The notes under the pieces were generated by a model. That model was not told the origin of the DNA. It did not search any database and saw nothing but the letters and a program-made list of their open reading frames with translations. Below, piece after piece: positions 21,211-31,207 of a DNA stretch of 58,727 bases (position 1 is the stretch's first letter; each line of letters begins with the position of its first letter). Both the position numbers and the translations under genes were made by a program. Origin of the DNA: Nostoc sp. 'Lobaria pulmonaria (5183) cyanobiont' (lineage in GTDB: Bacteria > Cyanobacteriota > Cyanobacteriia > Cyanobacteriales > Nostocaceae); NCBI RefSeq assembly GCF_002949795.1, contig NZ_CP026695.1, positions 1 to 58,727 on the forward strand, in the 5' to 3' direction.

Positions 21211-24200
21211 TTATGCCCTCAATAAAAGTGCAGCTAAATAAACTTTGATACTGGTAGATTTAATCCCTTCATCTAGAATCAGATTTAATCTGTCTGTATC
21301 TTCTACTAATTGAATAACGAAATCCTCATTATCTAAACCTGCCTTATTACCATCGGTATACTCTTTTAAGAGTTTTTGTACAGACTTGTTTTCCCGCCAA
21401 GAATTGAGCTTTTTGAGCGTACCTCTGACTGCTGCACGGTCTAAACCCTCTGGCAAGCTATCAAACATACTCAGCCGACGCTGAATTTGGGTAATGCGTT
21501 CAGATGTGACACTGATATTTTCTAAGGTTTCTGGTTGTTCTAGCTCTGCACTGCGTTGTTGCTTTAATTTCACCAGTTCGTTGTAAATTGATTGAGCGCA
21601 TGATAGTAAATACTTTGTAGAAAATATATTGCTGGCTACTGGAGTTTTGATAGCAGTAGCGATCGCTAAACCATAACCATCTTTTTCTCCTATTCGGTCA
21701 TTCCAGAATAGGGTTTGCTGTTTGTCTGTAATTGGTTCGCCATTGGGGCCAAAATATTGCACTGTTAACGCTACTAATCCAGTTGGTTCATCTAGTTCAT
21801 TTGTACGCCCTACAGCAATGGGGTTAGCTTGATAGTCTTCACCTAATTTTTTTAGCAGTTCACTCAATTCTTCACTGTGTAAAATTTCATTCTGGGTATA
21901 AAGGTCACGGTTAGTTTCCTGTTTTTTATAGGCATCTTCTTGTAAATTGCCCTGTTCCATTTTTCTGGCTTTGACTAAGCTTTGAAGAAAGTCAATATAT
22001 CCTGGTAAAATTTCATCATCAAATAGGGTGTCACCATAAATAGAAGCCCCCAATGTGTTGACACTGGAAATGGTAGGGATGTTGGGGTTAGGCTCAATAC
22101 TAGCGATGTCTCCATCCTTTTGGGCTAAGTCTCCTACCAATTTTTTATGCAGATTTGATAGGCGAGAGGCTTGGCGTAAAAGTTGGCTTTCACTGTTGGC
22201 ATAATAAACATAAATGTTCTTAGCTTTATGTTGTTTTGGTCGGTCAATCCGTCCAATGCGCTGCTCCAAAATCATAGGATTCCAAGGCAGATCAATATTA
22301 ATCAAGTAATCAGCATCTTGTAGATTTTGACCCACTGATAGAGTTTCTGAACCAATTAATACTGCAATTTCTTCTTCTGGTTTGGGGCGTTCTGTGAGAT
22401 TTTTACAAGTTGCATCTGGGGCAAACAGTCTAAATATTTCTTGGCGATTTAAAGTAACTGGACTACTTTTTGGTTGCAGTACGTGACCTGGACTTACTTT
22501 TTGAGCTTGCTCTGAATTGCTGGGGTAATACAGTTTTGTAGAGCCAATCAACATCCCAATACCTTTAGATGCGATCGCACTGTCACGAGCCATATAACGG
22601 TAGTAATCAATTACGGTGTCACTGAACGTAGAAATTAGCAGTACCTTATGACCTTGACTTACCAGTTCTCTTACTTTTTGCGTAACTTGCTTGCGTTTGT
22701 GGTCAACAAGAAATTCATCTACTAACAGGTTTTGAATCTGTTCTAGCTGATGTAAGTCGCCTTCACAATCAGTTAGCATTCGGTTATAAACTGATTGAGC
22801 GGTGATTGGGTCTTTTTGCAAGGCATCAGTAACTTTATTAATAGAACTAAGTAACTGCTGACGCTTTTGCTTTTCTTGTTCCGGCTCAGTTTCTTCGTTT
22901 TCATCTTCCTCCTCTTCATCTTCACCCCAACTTTCACGGTCGAAGTCATCTTGCTTATCTTTCTTATCTGATTCAAAATTGTAGTGAATCAGCAAAAATT
23001 CTTTCAGCCCATCGGCATCTGGAGAAACCGATTCTAGACGTTGCTGCATTTGCCTAATACGATTACCAAAGTTTTTAATAGTCCGATTGAGGGCATACAT
23101 ACTGGATTCAGCCCGTTGCAAGAAAAATCGGCGTTGGTTAGCTAGTAAGCTTCGCTGTTCAACATTACCTGTTAAATAGCGAATAGGGTCAGCAAAGGGA
23201 ATGAAAAGACTGGTTTCAAACTGGGTAAAAATTTGGTCAAGTGCCTGTTCGGTACTGAGTTCAAAATGCACAGGTAGCCATTCTGCTATCCGTTTGGCAT
23301 ACAAGTTTAAATCTGGGGTGGCTTCTCGCAGCATTTGTCTAGTGCGCTGAAGAAACAGTTCCCGGTAGGTGCGGCGAAACAGTTCAGTATTATCTGTAAA
23401 ATTTTCAACCCCAATTTCCCGGTTTTGAAACCATTGGGCAACTTCTGCGGGAAACTTTAAATCATTGAATCCTTCAGGACGACTGATAAAGGGCGAGAGA
23501 ATGTTATAAATATCTTCCCGGCGATTGTTCCAAGGTGTAGCGGTTAACAGTAGAAAGTAACGCTGTCTGCCAGACTTGCGATCGCTTTCTTGAATTGATG
23601 CACAGGTTTTATGAATACGGTTTTTATAATTGCGAATGCCTTCGTGGGCTTCGTCGATGATAACTAGGTCAGGGCCACCGTAGCGATTGAAGTCTGCCAG
23701 GAAGTTACTACCTTTGCGGCTCATCAGGTTTTTATTGTAGAGTTCATAATCACCTGATTTAAACCCAAGTTCAGCCATTTCTCGTTCCCAGTTGGGGTAG
23801 AGTTTCTTAGCAGCGATGATCGCAATCTTAGCTTGACCGTTCTGCTGGCGATACAACCATGAGACAGTAGCCGCTAGCCGAGTTTTACCCAAACCTACGG
23901 CATCAGCACAGACGGCAACACCAAAATCTTGCATTACTCTTAGACAGTGTTGCGCTCCAGACTTTTGATGTTCAAATAAAATGCCTTGATTTAACAGTTC
24001 ATCCAATAAATCACTACGTTCAACCCGGAACTGACGGGGGCGCTGCTGTGCCAACCAGTAGAGAAAATCGTTAGGTGTGCCGTGATTCCCTGCCAAAATG
24101 ATTTCTACAGCTTGTTTAAACCCTTCTATCTCACTGAAATCTGGTATTTCTAGGGATTGGCTGACTGCTGGGGGATTTTCGGGTAAGTTGTGATAAGTGC

Positions 24201-25464
24201 CTTCGGTGGTTGTAACTTTGAATTCGGTTAACTTTGTCGGCGGATGTTCTGGGTCTACCTCAACTTGACCAATAATCCGTTCAGAATCTTGGCTATCAAT
24301 GGTGATTTTAACCAATTCATCATTTACAACCTCAATGCTTTCTATTTTGTCTAAATTTTGACCTATGATTTCAACTTGGGTGGTTTCTCCAGGGGCAAAC
24401 TCATCAGGATTGATAGATTCAATAACTGGTTCTTTTAACTGGGCACGGCGATCGCGTTCCGTCAACACCTGCTGTAAAAACTCTTGGGTTAAGTCAAAGG
24501 TGATGTCATCTCGCTGCCACTCAGCATCAAACTGACCAATACTTTCAAATATAGCTTCTGCATCTAAACGAGAATCCCAAGAGTAGAGAAAGGTTACACT
24601 CTCAGCATTTTTGGAATGTGCTGCACGAGTGAAATTATCTGAGCCTTCATGCAGAATGTGGTTTTCTAACTGGTCGCTCATGATGCCAGTTTTTTTGTGA
24701 TAAATAGCTCGTCCTGATTCCATTTTGACGAGTTTAATTTGCAAAAAATTGAGGCGAACTAACTCTGCCAAAATTTCTGTACCACTAAAGGCACTATCTT
24801 CTAAACCCTTAAGGAATTCAGTTAGGGTAAGATGAGCAAATTGGGCGCGGTAATTAGGGTCTTGTAATTTCTCCAGTTCTTGGACATCCGCTTGCTTAGT
24901 GAATCCCTGCCAGTCCATCAATAAGCGAATTTGACCTTCAGTTTGCACAATTGAAGCAAGAGGTTCTTCATATAGTTTCAGCACACCACTATCAAAGTAA
25001 GCCGTAGAACGGCGATAAATTTGGGTGCGTTCTAGGGCAGAGCCGATGAAGACATTGTACTTATCTAGCTGATCAGGCAAATTGAATCTACGAAGACGAC
25101 CTTTAATTTCTAAAAAGCTGCCTGCAAGTAAAGCTTTTTCTTTGGTTACACTTTCTTTATGAAGAAATTTTTCAATAACATTTAAATTACTAATTCGCAG
25201 CAAAGAGACACTAGGTACATTTCCATCTTTAATGGGAGTATATTCAAAAACCTTAGCGCTTTTTGGATCAATTCGTAGTATTCTGTAAGTCGCTTGTTTC
25301 CCACCAATACCTAAGAACTTCACAACTGTTTTTAACAGCCTGTCAGCATCGCGGTGCTTGAAGACGAGCCAGTATTGATTGTCAACACCTTTGATGGGAT
25401 TACCTTGGAGTAGGTAGTAGGGGCGTTGTTTGCGAATTAGGTCTTGGATAAAGTTCTCAAGCAT
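21211..25464 (-). CDS. PLD-nuclease/SNF2-like helicase fusion of a defence-type operon
   Basis: The product is 1417 residues. A phospholipase-D-like nuclease module covers about residues 140-310, with HKKTG (HxK) and HEGSDNFT. Residues about 345-430 (EPVIESINPDEFAPGETTQV...) resemble an IPT/TIG immunoglobulin-like fold, an unusual insert. The helicase follows: Walker A ADAVGLGKTRLA, motif II VIIDEAHEG, motif III LLLTATPWNNR, an acidic linker (EDEEEEDENEE), then VLLISTFSDT and QRIGRIDRP. This is the SNF2-related architecture of DISARM-like and type III/ISP restriction systems. It is the last gene of the leftward operon. I saw no 10-bp repeat in it. Confidence 0.85.
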   Translation of the reverse strand: MLENFIQDLIRKQRPYYLLQGNPIKGVDNQYWLVFKHRDADRLLKTVVKFLGIGGKQATYRILRIDPKSAKVFEYTPIKDGNVPSVSLLRISNLNVIEKFLHKESVTKEKALLAGSFLEIKGRLRRFNLPDQLDKYNVFIGSALERTQIYRRSTAYFDSGVLKLYEEPLASIVQTEGQIRLLMDWQGFTKQADVQELEKLQDPNYRAQFAHLTLTEFLKGLEDSAFSGTEILAELVRLNFLQIKLVKMESGRAIYHKKTGIMSDQLENHILHEGSDNFTRAAHSKNAESVTFLYSWDSRLDAEAIFESIGQFDAEWQRDDITFDLTQEFLQQVLTERDRRAQLKEPVIESINPDEFAPGETTQVEIIGQNLDKIESIEVVNDELVKITIDSQDSERIIGQVEVDPEHPPTKLTEFKVTTTEGTYHNLPENPPAVSQSLEIPDFSEIEGFKQAVEIILAGNHGTPNDFLYWLAQQRPRQFRVERSDLLDELLNQGILFEHQKSGAQHCLRVMQDFGVAVCADAVGLGKTRLAATVSWLYRQQNGQAKIAIIAAKKLYPNWEREMAELGFKSGDYELYNKNLMSRKGSNFLADFNRYGGPDLVIIDEAHEGIRNYKNRIHKTCASIQESDRKSGRQRYFLLLTATPWNNRREDIYNILSPFISRPEGFNDLKFPAEVAQWFQNREIGVENFTDNTELFRRTYRELFLQRTRQMLREATPDLNLYAKRIAEWLPVHFELSTEQALDQIFTQFETSLFIPFADPIRYLTGNVEQRSLLANQRRFFLQRAESSMYALNRTIKNFGNRIRQMQQRLESVSPDADGLKEFLLIHYNFESDKKDKQDDFDRESWGEDEEEEDENEETEPEQEKQKRQQLLSSINKVTDALQKDPITAQSVYNRMLTDCEGDLHQLEQIQNLLVDEFLVDHKRKQVTQKVRELVSQGHKVLLISTFSDTVIDYYRYMARDSAIASKGIGMLIGSTKLYYPSNSEQAQKVSPGHVLQPKSSPVTLNRQEIFRLFAPDATCKNLTERPKPEEEIAVLIGSETLSVGQNLQDADYLINIDLPWNPMILEQRIGRIDRPKQHKAKNIYVYYANSESQLLRQASRLSNLHKKLVGDLAQKDGDIASIEPNPNIPTISSVNTLGASIYGDTLFDDEILPGYIDFLQSLVKARKMEQGNLQEDAYKKQETNRDLYTQNEILHSEELSELLKKLGEDYQANPIAVGRTNELDEPTGLVALTVQYFGPNGEPITDKQQTLFWNDRIGEKDGYGLAIATAIKTPVASNIFSTKYLLSCAQSIYNELVKLKQQRSAELEQPETLENISVTSERITQIQRRLSMFDSLPEGLDRAAVRGTLKKLNSWRENKSVQKLLKEYTDGNKAGLDNEDFVIQLVEDTDRLNLILDEGIKSTSIKVYLAALLLRA

Positions 25465-25502
25465 GGATTAGCATTTCTCGAAAATTAACGAAGTTAATAT
25501 TG

Positions 25503-26225
25503 TCAAATATTGTCAAAGTCTAGGCTAATGTACTCAGGAAAATAAAGTTTATTATTAATTTTGATATTGAAAGCTTCTTCTACCCAATTCTGACAAGCTG
25601 TTTTAATTAACTTTCTAGCCTCATCAATAGGCATAGTGTCTTTGATATCTTTATTAGGTATAGCGTGTCTAGCTTCATCTCCAGCTTCAATAGAGAAGTT
25701 AGCTGTTCCAGTAAACTTGTTCCAATTTTTTTTCGATGTAATTTGAGCTAATTTTTGTTCACCTAATTTTTTTTTTAAGATTTCATAAATTTTGTATAAA
25801 TCCATCCATTGTATATTTTTATGACTTCTGCCCATTAATCGGAGAACCTTATGATAGTTATCATGCTCATGTCTTCCTTTCATTAAAATATCAATATGGC
25901 TGCGAAATTGAGCATAAAAAGCAATATCTGATTTTTGCTTATAGTAAATATTAGGACGAATAGAACCGGGGATAAATTTCGTAAAAGTTAAGTTCAATAA
26001 ATAACAAACGCCATTGAATATTACCAACAATTCTTTTGCTTTATCTAAAGCTTCTGATTCTTGTTCTACAGAATTTAATAAACTGGAAGTAAAATAGTAA
26101 AAAGGGTGTTCTGAGAGGTTATAATCTACAATTATTCTACCTTCATCACTTCCATAGTTTGGAAATTGAGTGAAAGAATCTAATAAACTACCATTACCAT
26201 AAATATCCAATAGCCATTTATACAT
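25503..26225 (-). CDS. Unknown protein of the defence-type operon, 240 residues
   Basis: Not recognised. It is AT-rich and sits between the methyltransferase (12 bp gap) and the helicase (38 bp gap), so it is part of the operon. The product is helical and aromatic, with GRHEHDNYHKVLRLMGR in the middle and AGDEARHAIPNKD later. Position suggests a specificity or assembly subunit, but no catalytic motif is visible. Confidence 0.6.
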   Translation of the reverse strand: MYKWLLDIYGNGSLLDSFTQFPNYGSDEGRIIVDYNLSEHPFYYFTSSLLNSVEQESEALDKAKELLVIFNGVCYLLNLTFTKFIPGSIRPNIYYKQKSDIAFYAQFRSHIDILMKGRHEHDNYHKVLRLMGRSHKNIQWMDLYKIYEILKKKLGEQKLAQITSKKNWNKFTGTANFSIEAGDEARHAIPNKDIKDTMPIDEARKLIKTACQNWVEEAFNIKINNKLYFPEYISLDFDNI

Positions 26226-26237
26226 TAAAATCTTCTC

Positions 26238-29200
26238 CTAATAAATGGGGAAACTAGGAATTGCGTCATCAATTAACTGCATTAACTTAATAGTCTCTTT
26301 GAGTGCAATAATTACACGCTGATAATGTTGAATATCATCATCGTTTAGGGTGCGCCCTTTGCGGTCTTTAAGCCATTTTTGGCAGACTTGATAACCACCT
26401 ACGTAAAAGTTCCAAACTTCTTCTGGTATGCCTGTAAATTTATCTCCTTTTTTGTTGATTATGACAGCACCATTAGTATATTTTGGGTGTCCTGCATCAA
26501 CTATTTTATTACCACCATTTCCTGTAAATTGCGTGATAATTTTGTTTAATTTAGGTGACTTCATTAAGTGAAGCGCTACTAATTCTTCACCGTATGTTGC
26601 TAGTTGGGTGAAGATTTTATTGTCGCTGGTGAGAGGTACGCGGGGAAAGTCGATTTTGAGGAATTCGGCGTAACGGTTGCGGTAGGTGGGAGAGTGGAAG
26701 ATAGCGTAGATGTAGTAAAAGATTGCTTCTGGAGTGGGGGTGTAGCCGAGGTTTAATTCTATTTTTTTAAGGAAGTATTCAGAAAAGTTAGGGCGTTTTT
26801 CTTGTTGAAGTTGTTGGGGTTTATTTGTGTCGGGGTAGAGATAAAGAGGAAATATTGAAGCTGCACCTCTTGAACAAGCAAAACTTCTATCAATAGCTGG
26901 AATTTCAGACACAAGTACATGAGAATATGTAACTTTATCTTGCATTTGTCTAATAGCTAGTAAACACAAATTATCTTTACCAGCAACATGATTAATTAAC
27001 TCGCGTCTAGGACGATCTATTATAGTTGTACTATAATAACAAAAACGCCAATCAAAAGGACGATACAAGCAATTAATTATTTTATCTTCCCATTTATAAT
27101 CATCTTTAATAACTTGACGGACATCTTTTATTTGCCAATCGTTATTTTCTTGTAAATCATATTTTCTGACATAATCTTGATTAGAAATATTTTCATCTCG
27201 GATTTCTACAATACGTTTATAAATTTCTTCTCTTTCAAAATCAATAGCAAAATTATCTCTATGAGTTTGAAAGCCTAAAACATTAACAGGCAGAATATCA
27301 TTAATTTTAAAATACTGCTCATATTCTGCAAATAAATCTGTATTTTGAGGAATTAATAAATAAAACTCAGATTGTGGTTTTACTTCCTTAAAATTAGTAG
27401 TATTAACTGTATTTTCAGCCAATACATTATATTTATATTTCCTTAAACCGTATAAATGAGAATGATTAATATATTTGTCTTTTCCCTTAATAGCTAAAGT
27501 AATACTTACGCCTTGTTGAATATCAAAAACATTTTCATCTTTACTTCCATCAAAGTCAGTTTCTTTTTTCTTGCTATTTCCATGCAAATCATAAATATAA
27601 ATCCCGTCGAAACTATTAATTAAATGCTGACGCATTCCCCTAAAAGTGGGATTATCTAAGAAACCGTGATTACTAATAAAAGCTAAAATACCTTGACCTG
27701 ATTTATCAATTCGCCATTGTGCAAATCTAATAAATTTAACATAATCATCTTGTAACCATTTAGAATTTTTTTCACCCAATGGTTTCCCATCTACAAAGTA
27801 ATAATTATTAACTAATTCCTTAATCCAAGGATTATTATTTTCAGAATGCCCCGAATAAGGAGGATTACCAATTACTACCATAATAGGCTCTTGTTTTTTA
27901 ATTCTAGAACCTGCTCTAGCTTCTTCAGCAATTAACTTTTCCATTTGAGGGATATTCAAAGTTAACTGCTGTGTTTCTTCCCTTGATGTAATATCTTCTA
28001 AAGTATTAATTAAATAAATTTCTAATCGGTTACTACTATCAACTTGATACCCAGTCTCTTCTAAAAATAGCCCTATTTTCAAATGTGCGATTGCATAGGG
28101 AGACATCAACAACTCAAAACCAAATATTCTAGGTAATAACCGTTGTTTAACATAACCAGACCAAGACTTATCATCTAAGCCGTCTGTGAGTGCTTCTGGT
28201 GACTCCTGAAACCGTTGATATATGAGTTTACAAATCCATAATAAAAACGTACCAGTACCACAAGCAGGGTCAAGAATCATCACCTCTGGATCAGCCAAAC
28301 CCAAAGGTTTATTAAACTTTTCCTTCACTAAAATATCCACAGAACGCACCATGTAAGACACCACAGGCTCAGGTGTATAATAAACACCCCGACGTTCTCG
28401 CATTTGTGGTTTATATGCTGCTAAGAAATCTTCATAGAACCGAATAATAATATCTTCCTGTCCAATCTTCTTCTCAAAATCCGACAAAATTGCATCCATC
28501 TTGGTGGCGCGGAGAATACCAAAGATATCTGCGATCGCACCTATCAACTCATCCCCCAATTCTTCAGCTTTCCGCTCAGATACATCTTTAAACAGCTTGC
28601 GGAGAAATGGGTTAGTTTCTGGTAACTGATGCCAAGCTGATTCGCGGTCAAAATGCGTTTCCTTCTCGCGTCCCTCGCGCTTATCCTTTACATAGCTGAA
28701 TACCTTTGCTGTAAACAGTGCATAAGCAATGGTTTGGGCGTAGATATCGGCAAAACTGTAATCCTTCTCATTATCTGAAGTCAATTGCAGTGTGGGCAGT
28801 AGCTCCCGTTGAAAACTCTTCAATAGGTTGTGTAAATACCCATCAGCTTTTTCTTTTTTATAGACCGAAGGAATTGCCTGCTCAATTCGACGGGCTGCTT
28901 CAGCCAACAACTGCGCTAGTTCCTTCGCCGTCTTAATCGGTTCATAGAAAACCCACTCCACTAAGGGAACCGAACTTAGCCCCTTAGCAGCAATCGGCAG
29001 TTCCCCTTGTTTTAAACGCTTTAATCGTGCTATTAGTTGCGGTTCATTCCAATCAAAAGTCTGGATTTGCCGTTGGCGTAGTCCACCTTCACTTGGCAGC
29101 ACTAACGGCACTCGACCTGTAGCTTCTTTAGTTGGCAGAAGCAAATACATCACTGGTTGCTGTTCAGCAACTCGATTTGTGTAATGCCCATAAATTTCTT

Positions 29201-29456
29201 GTTGCTGTTCTTTTGATGTCAAAAATCTTTTGATTTCTTGGTCTGTTGCCCCTGATAGTTCCTCATAAAAGCCAACAGCAATTGGGCAAGTCTCCTCAGC
29301 TTCTGATTCATCCGTACCAGGACGCAAATACCAAAACCGAGAACCTTGAGGGTCACGCTCTTTCACCGGATATCCTAACATCTGCCGCAGCGCTTCAAGA
29401 CGATTTATATCTGTACCACCTATCACATCCTGCAACTGTTCTTTGGTGAAAACCAT
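26238..29456 (-). CDS. N6-adenine DNA methyltransferase, type ISP-like
   Basis: The product is 1072 residues from ATG 29456, selected because GAGGAA lies 6 bp upstream; a GTG start 30 bp earlier lacks such a site. RRGVYYTPEPVVSYMV, motif I DPACGTGTFLLW, and motif IV NPPYSG identify a gamma-class N6-adenine methyltransferase. The N-terminal 340 residues are helical; the C-terminal 450 residues probably recognise DNA. Length and order match the methylase portion of type ISP enzymes, whose helicase-nuclease is here a separate protein. It probably marks self DNA for the helicase-nuclease encoded downstream. Confidence 0.85.
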   Translation of the reverse strand: MVFTKEQLQDVIGGTDINRLEALRQMLGYPVKERDPQGSRFWYLRPGTDESEAEETCPIAVGFYEELSGATDQEIKRFLTSKEQQQEIYGHYTNRVAEQQPVMYLLLPTKEATGRVPLVLPSEGGLRQRQIQTFDWNEPQLIARLKRLKQGELPIAAKGLSSVPLVEWVFYEPIKTAKELAQLLAEAARRIEQAIPSVYKKEKADGYLHNLLKSFQRELLPTLQLTSDNEKDYSFADIYAQTIAYALFTAKVFSYVKDKREGREKETHFDRESAWHQLPETNPFLRKLFKDVSERKAEELGDELIGAIADIFGILRATKMDAILSDFEKKIGQEDIIIRFYEDFLAAYKPQMRERRGVYYTPEPVVSYMVRSVDILVKEKFNKPLGLADPEVMILDPACGTGTFLLWICKLIYQRFQESPEALTDGLDDKSWSGYVKQRLLPRIFGFELLMSPYAIAHLKIGLFLEETGYQVDSSNRLEIYLINTLEDITSREETQQLTLNIPQMEKLIAEEARAGSRIKKQEPIMVVIGNPPYSGHSENNNPWIKELVNNYYFVDGKPLGEKNSKWLQDDYVKFIRFAQWRIDKSGQGILAFISNHGFLDNPTFRGMRQHLINSFDGIYIYDLHGNSKKKETDFDGSKDENVFDIQQGVSITLAIKGKDKYINHSHLYGLRKYKYNVLAENTVNTTNFKEVKPQSEFYLLIPQNTDLFAEYEQYFKINDILPVNVLGFQTHRDNFAIDFEREEIYKRIVEIRDENISNQDYVRKYDLQENNDWQIKDVRQVIKDDYKWEDKIINCLYRPFDWRFCYYSTTIIDRPRRELINHVAGKDNLCLLAIRQMQDKVTYSHVLVSEIPAIDRSFACSRGAASIFPLYLYPDTNKPQQLQQEKRPNFSEYFLKKIELNLGYTPTPEAIFYYIYAIFHSPTYRNRYAEFLKIDFPRVPLTSDNKIFTQLATYGEELVALHLMKSPKLNKIITQFTGNGGNKIVDAGHPKYTNGAVIINKKGDKFTGIPEEVWNFYVGGYQVCQKWLKDRKGRTLNDDDIQHYQRVIIALKETIKLMQLIDDAIPSFPIY

Positions 29457-29563
29457 TTGTGTTCCTCGTGAATCTCTAATTGCCACGTCAAATCTGCGTA
29501 GGCATAGCCCGCCGCAGGCATCGCACCCAAAAGCGATCGCTCATACCAAAACTGAGCAAACAA

Positions 29564-29812
29564 CTAATTCGGTAAATACTTAACCAACAAATCCTGCCCC
29601 TGAGCGCCCATCTCTTCCAACATCCCCTCAATCTTCTCCATCGCTAGCGGCGACGGTTTAGAGCGTCCATTTTCCCAACGATTAATCGTGGTATAAGTAA
29701 CGCCTAGAGTGGCTGCATACTGTTCTTGCGTTAGCCCAGCCAAAAGCCGCAAATCACGAATGATCTGCCCCACCTCTGGCTGGTTGATAGCCAAGGGTTT
29801 TTTGATAGTCAT
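29564..29812 (-). CDS. XRE-family regulator heading the defence-type operon
   Basis: The product is 82 residues. IRDLRLLAGLTQEQYAATLG and TYTTINRWENGRSKPSP are a textbook Cro/C1 HTH. It lies upstream of the methyltransferase on the same strand, like controller proteins of restriction-modification operons that delay toxic activity. A TAGCTTAAGTAGC partial palindrome at 29837-29849 upstream of its ATG is a candidate binding site. A repeat-bearing 100-bp stretch separates it from the methyltransferase. Confidence 0.8.
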   Translation of the reverse strand: MTIKKPLAINQPEVGQIIRDLRLLAGLTQEQYAATLGVTYTTINRWENGRSKPSPLAMEKIEGMLEEMGAQGQDLLVKYLPN

Positions 29813-30783
29813 TTAATGAAAGAAACTTTACCTTCTAGCTTAAGTAGCTGATGCTATATTATTTGTTACATATTAACCATGCGAAATTTCCGCTTCCATC
29901 AGTGAATACGCGCAATTTGTGTTTTTATAGTAAAATTTCTTGCTTTAATGAAGGCAAGTTTTTTAAGTGATGTTGAACTTGAATTCTTAGAGGAAAAGTT
30001 GCTAGGGGAGTGCGATCGCTTTCCCGTTTTCCTCTAAGAATAGGAGCGATCGCCTTTATAGAATTCTTAGAGGAAAAATTAAACGAGGTAGAGGAGCGTA
30101 GTTTACCGCCGCAGGCATCGCTCTAGGAGTGAAAATCAGCTTTATTGATTCAGTTGTTGTAAAGCGATTTTGAAGAGTCAGCGATCGCCCAAAGCATCCA
30201 CTGATTCAGTTGCTACTATGGGCAGATATACAGAAATCCTTATACTGAACCTGAAACATCCTCTTCTTTTCGTGGAAGAAACATCAACCACATCAAAAGC
30301 CCCCTTCAGAGGGGCTTTTTTATGGCGGTGACAGCAGCGATCGCCCCTGCGTGATGAAAGATTCAAGCGAACGCGAGTGGCGTCTCGTAGAGAAGAAATG
30401 TAGCAGACAGGCGCTCGTTCTGGCATCTGTGCAGAATTCAAGCGAGTCAAAATTGCTTTTGGTGCGATCGCTCTTTTCCTCTAAGAAAATGCCTGCGCCA
30501 GACTTAAGAGCGAAAATAAGTGTGCTTGAAAGCGTTGAGTTTACGGAATTGCTTGTGGTATATCTGTATCTAAAAACAAATTTAGATGCTGCCACCTACT
30601 ATGTCCCAGGACTTTCCGGTCAAAATCGTCGTGGTTTCTGCTTTACAGAGTGTGCAAAACTTTTGTTGTGTTAGATATATCACAACTGAGATTTGACCAA
30701 TGCCATTCTAAAAGGTGTAATGTAATCTTTTGGCAAGTAAACACGGAAATGCGTACTTCACTATTTAATACACAATCAATTTT
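29813..30783. other. Repeat-rich intergenic region of about 970 bp
   Basis: Carries four CCTCTAAGAA copies (29984-29993 and 30064-30073 inverted, 30031-30040 and 30478-30487 direct), several HIP1 octamers and a TTTACCGCCGCAGGCATCGC element. Open frames at 30178-30450 and 30351-30674 look like chance: they run through repeats and lack ribosome sites. Confidence 0.6.
30296..30321 (+). terminator. Strong orphan terminator hairpin
   Basis: AAAAGCCCC, a short loop, and GGGGCTTTTTT form a near-symmetric intrinsic terminator usable on both strands. No recognisable gene ends next to it, so it may be left from a lost gene. Confidence 0.7.
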
Positions 30784-31104
30784 ATGAGCGAAGAATTACA
30801 AGTCTCCGAATGGGATAATTTCACTCCTGAACAGAAGCACTTGTTGCAAGTTTGGATTCAATCACTTCAAGAAGCTCAAGTGGCTAGTATAGAGTTAATC
30901 AAATCCTTTAAGGATAAAGAAACTACCTCTGAAGCAATAACTACATTAAATGCTGTATCATTTCCTCGAACTCTTCCGCTTCCTGAAAGTCCTCCAGAAG
31001 TTGCTTGTGATGTACTACTAGTGATATGTAAAGCAAAATGTAGGTTCAATTCTAATAGTCAACAATGTCTTGATGATTGTATGAAAAATAGTAATTGTAG
31101 ATAG
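30784..31104 (+). CDS. Hypothetical protein with cysteine-rich C-terminus, 106 residues
   Basis: Not recognised. Helical N-terminal 60 residues (WIQSLQEAQVASIELIKSF) followed by a proline stretch and CKAKCRFNSNSQQCLDDCMK, four regularly spaced cysteines plus others that suggest metal binding or disulfides. It precedes the pentapeptide-repeat gene by 103 bp and may belong to the same unit. Confidence 0.55.
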   Translation: MSEELQVSEWDNFTPEQKHLLQVWIQSLQEAQVASIELIKSFKDKETTSEAITTLNAVSFPRTLPLPESPPEVACDVLLVICKAKCRFNSNSQQCLDDCMKNSNCR

Positions 31105-31207
31105 CTGATTTGAATAAATTTCCAATTTTTTGCCACTTCACATCGTTTGTAATCTTCTTTTTTGAGGATAGGAGTGGCAATCAGAAAAATGTTAAGTATA
31201 TAAATAA

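Noticed and set aside
30178..30674. Opposed open frames of 90-107 codons between the defence operon and the pentapeptide block
   Set aside because: Both run through dispersed repeats and the terminator region and lack ribosome sites or recognisable domains.
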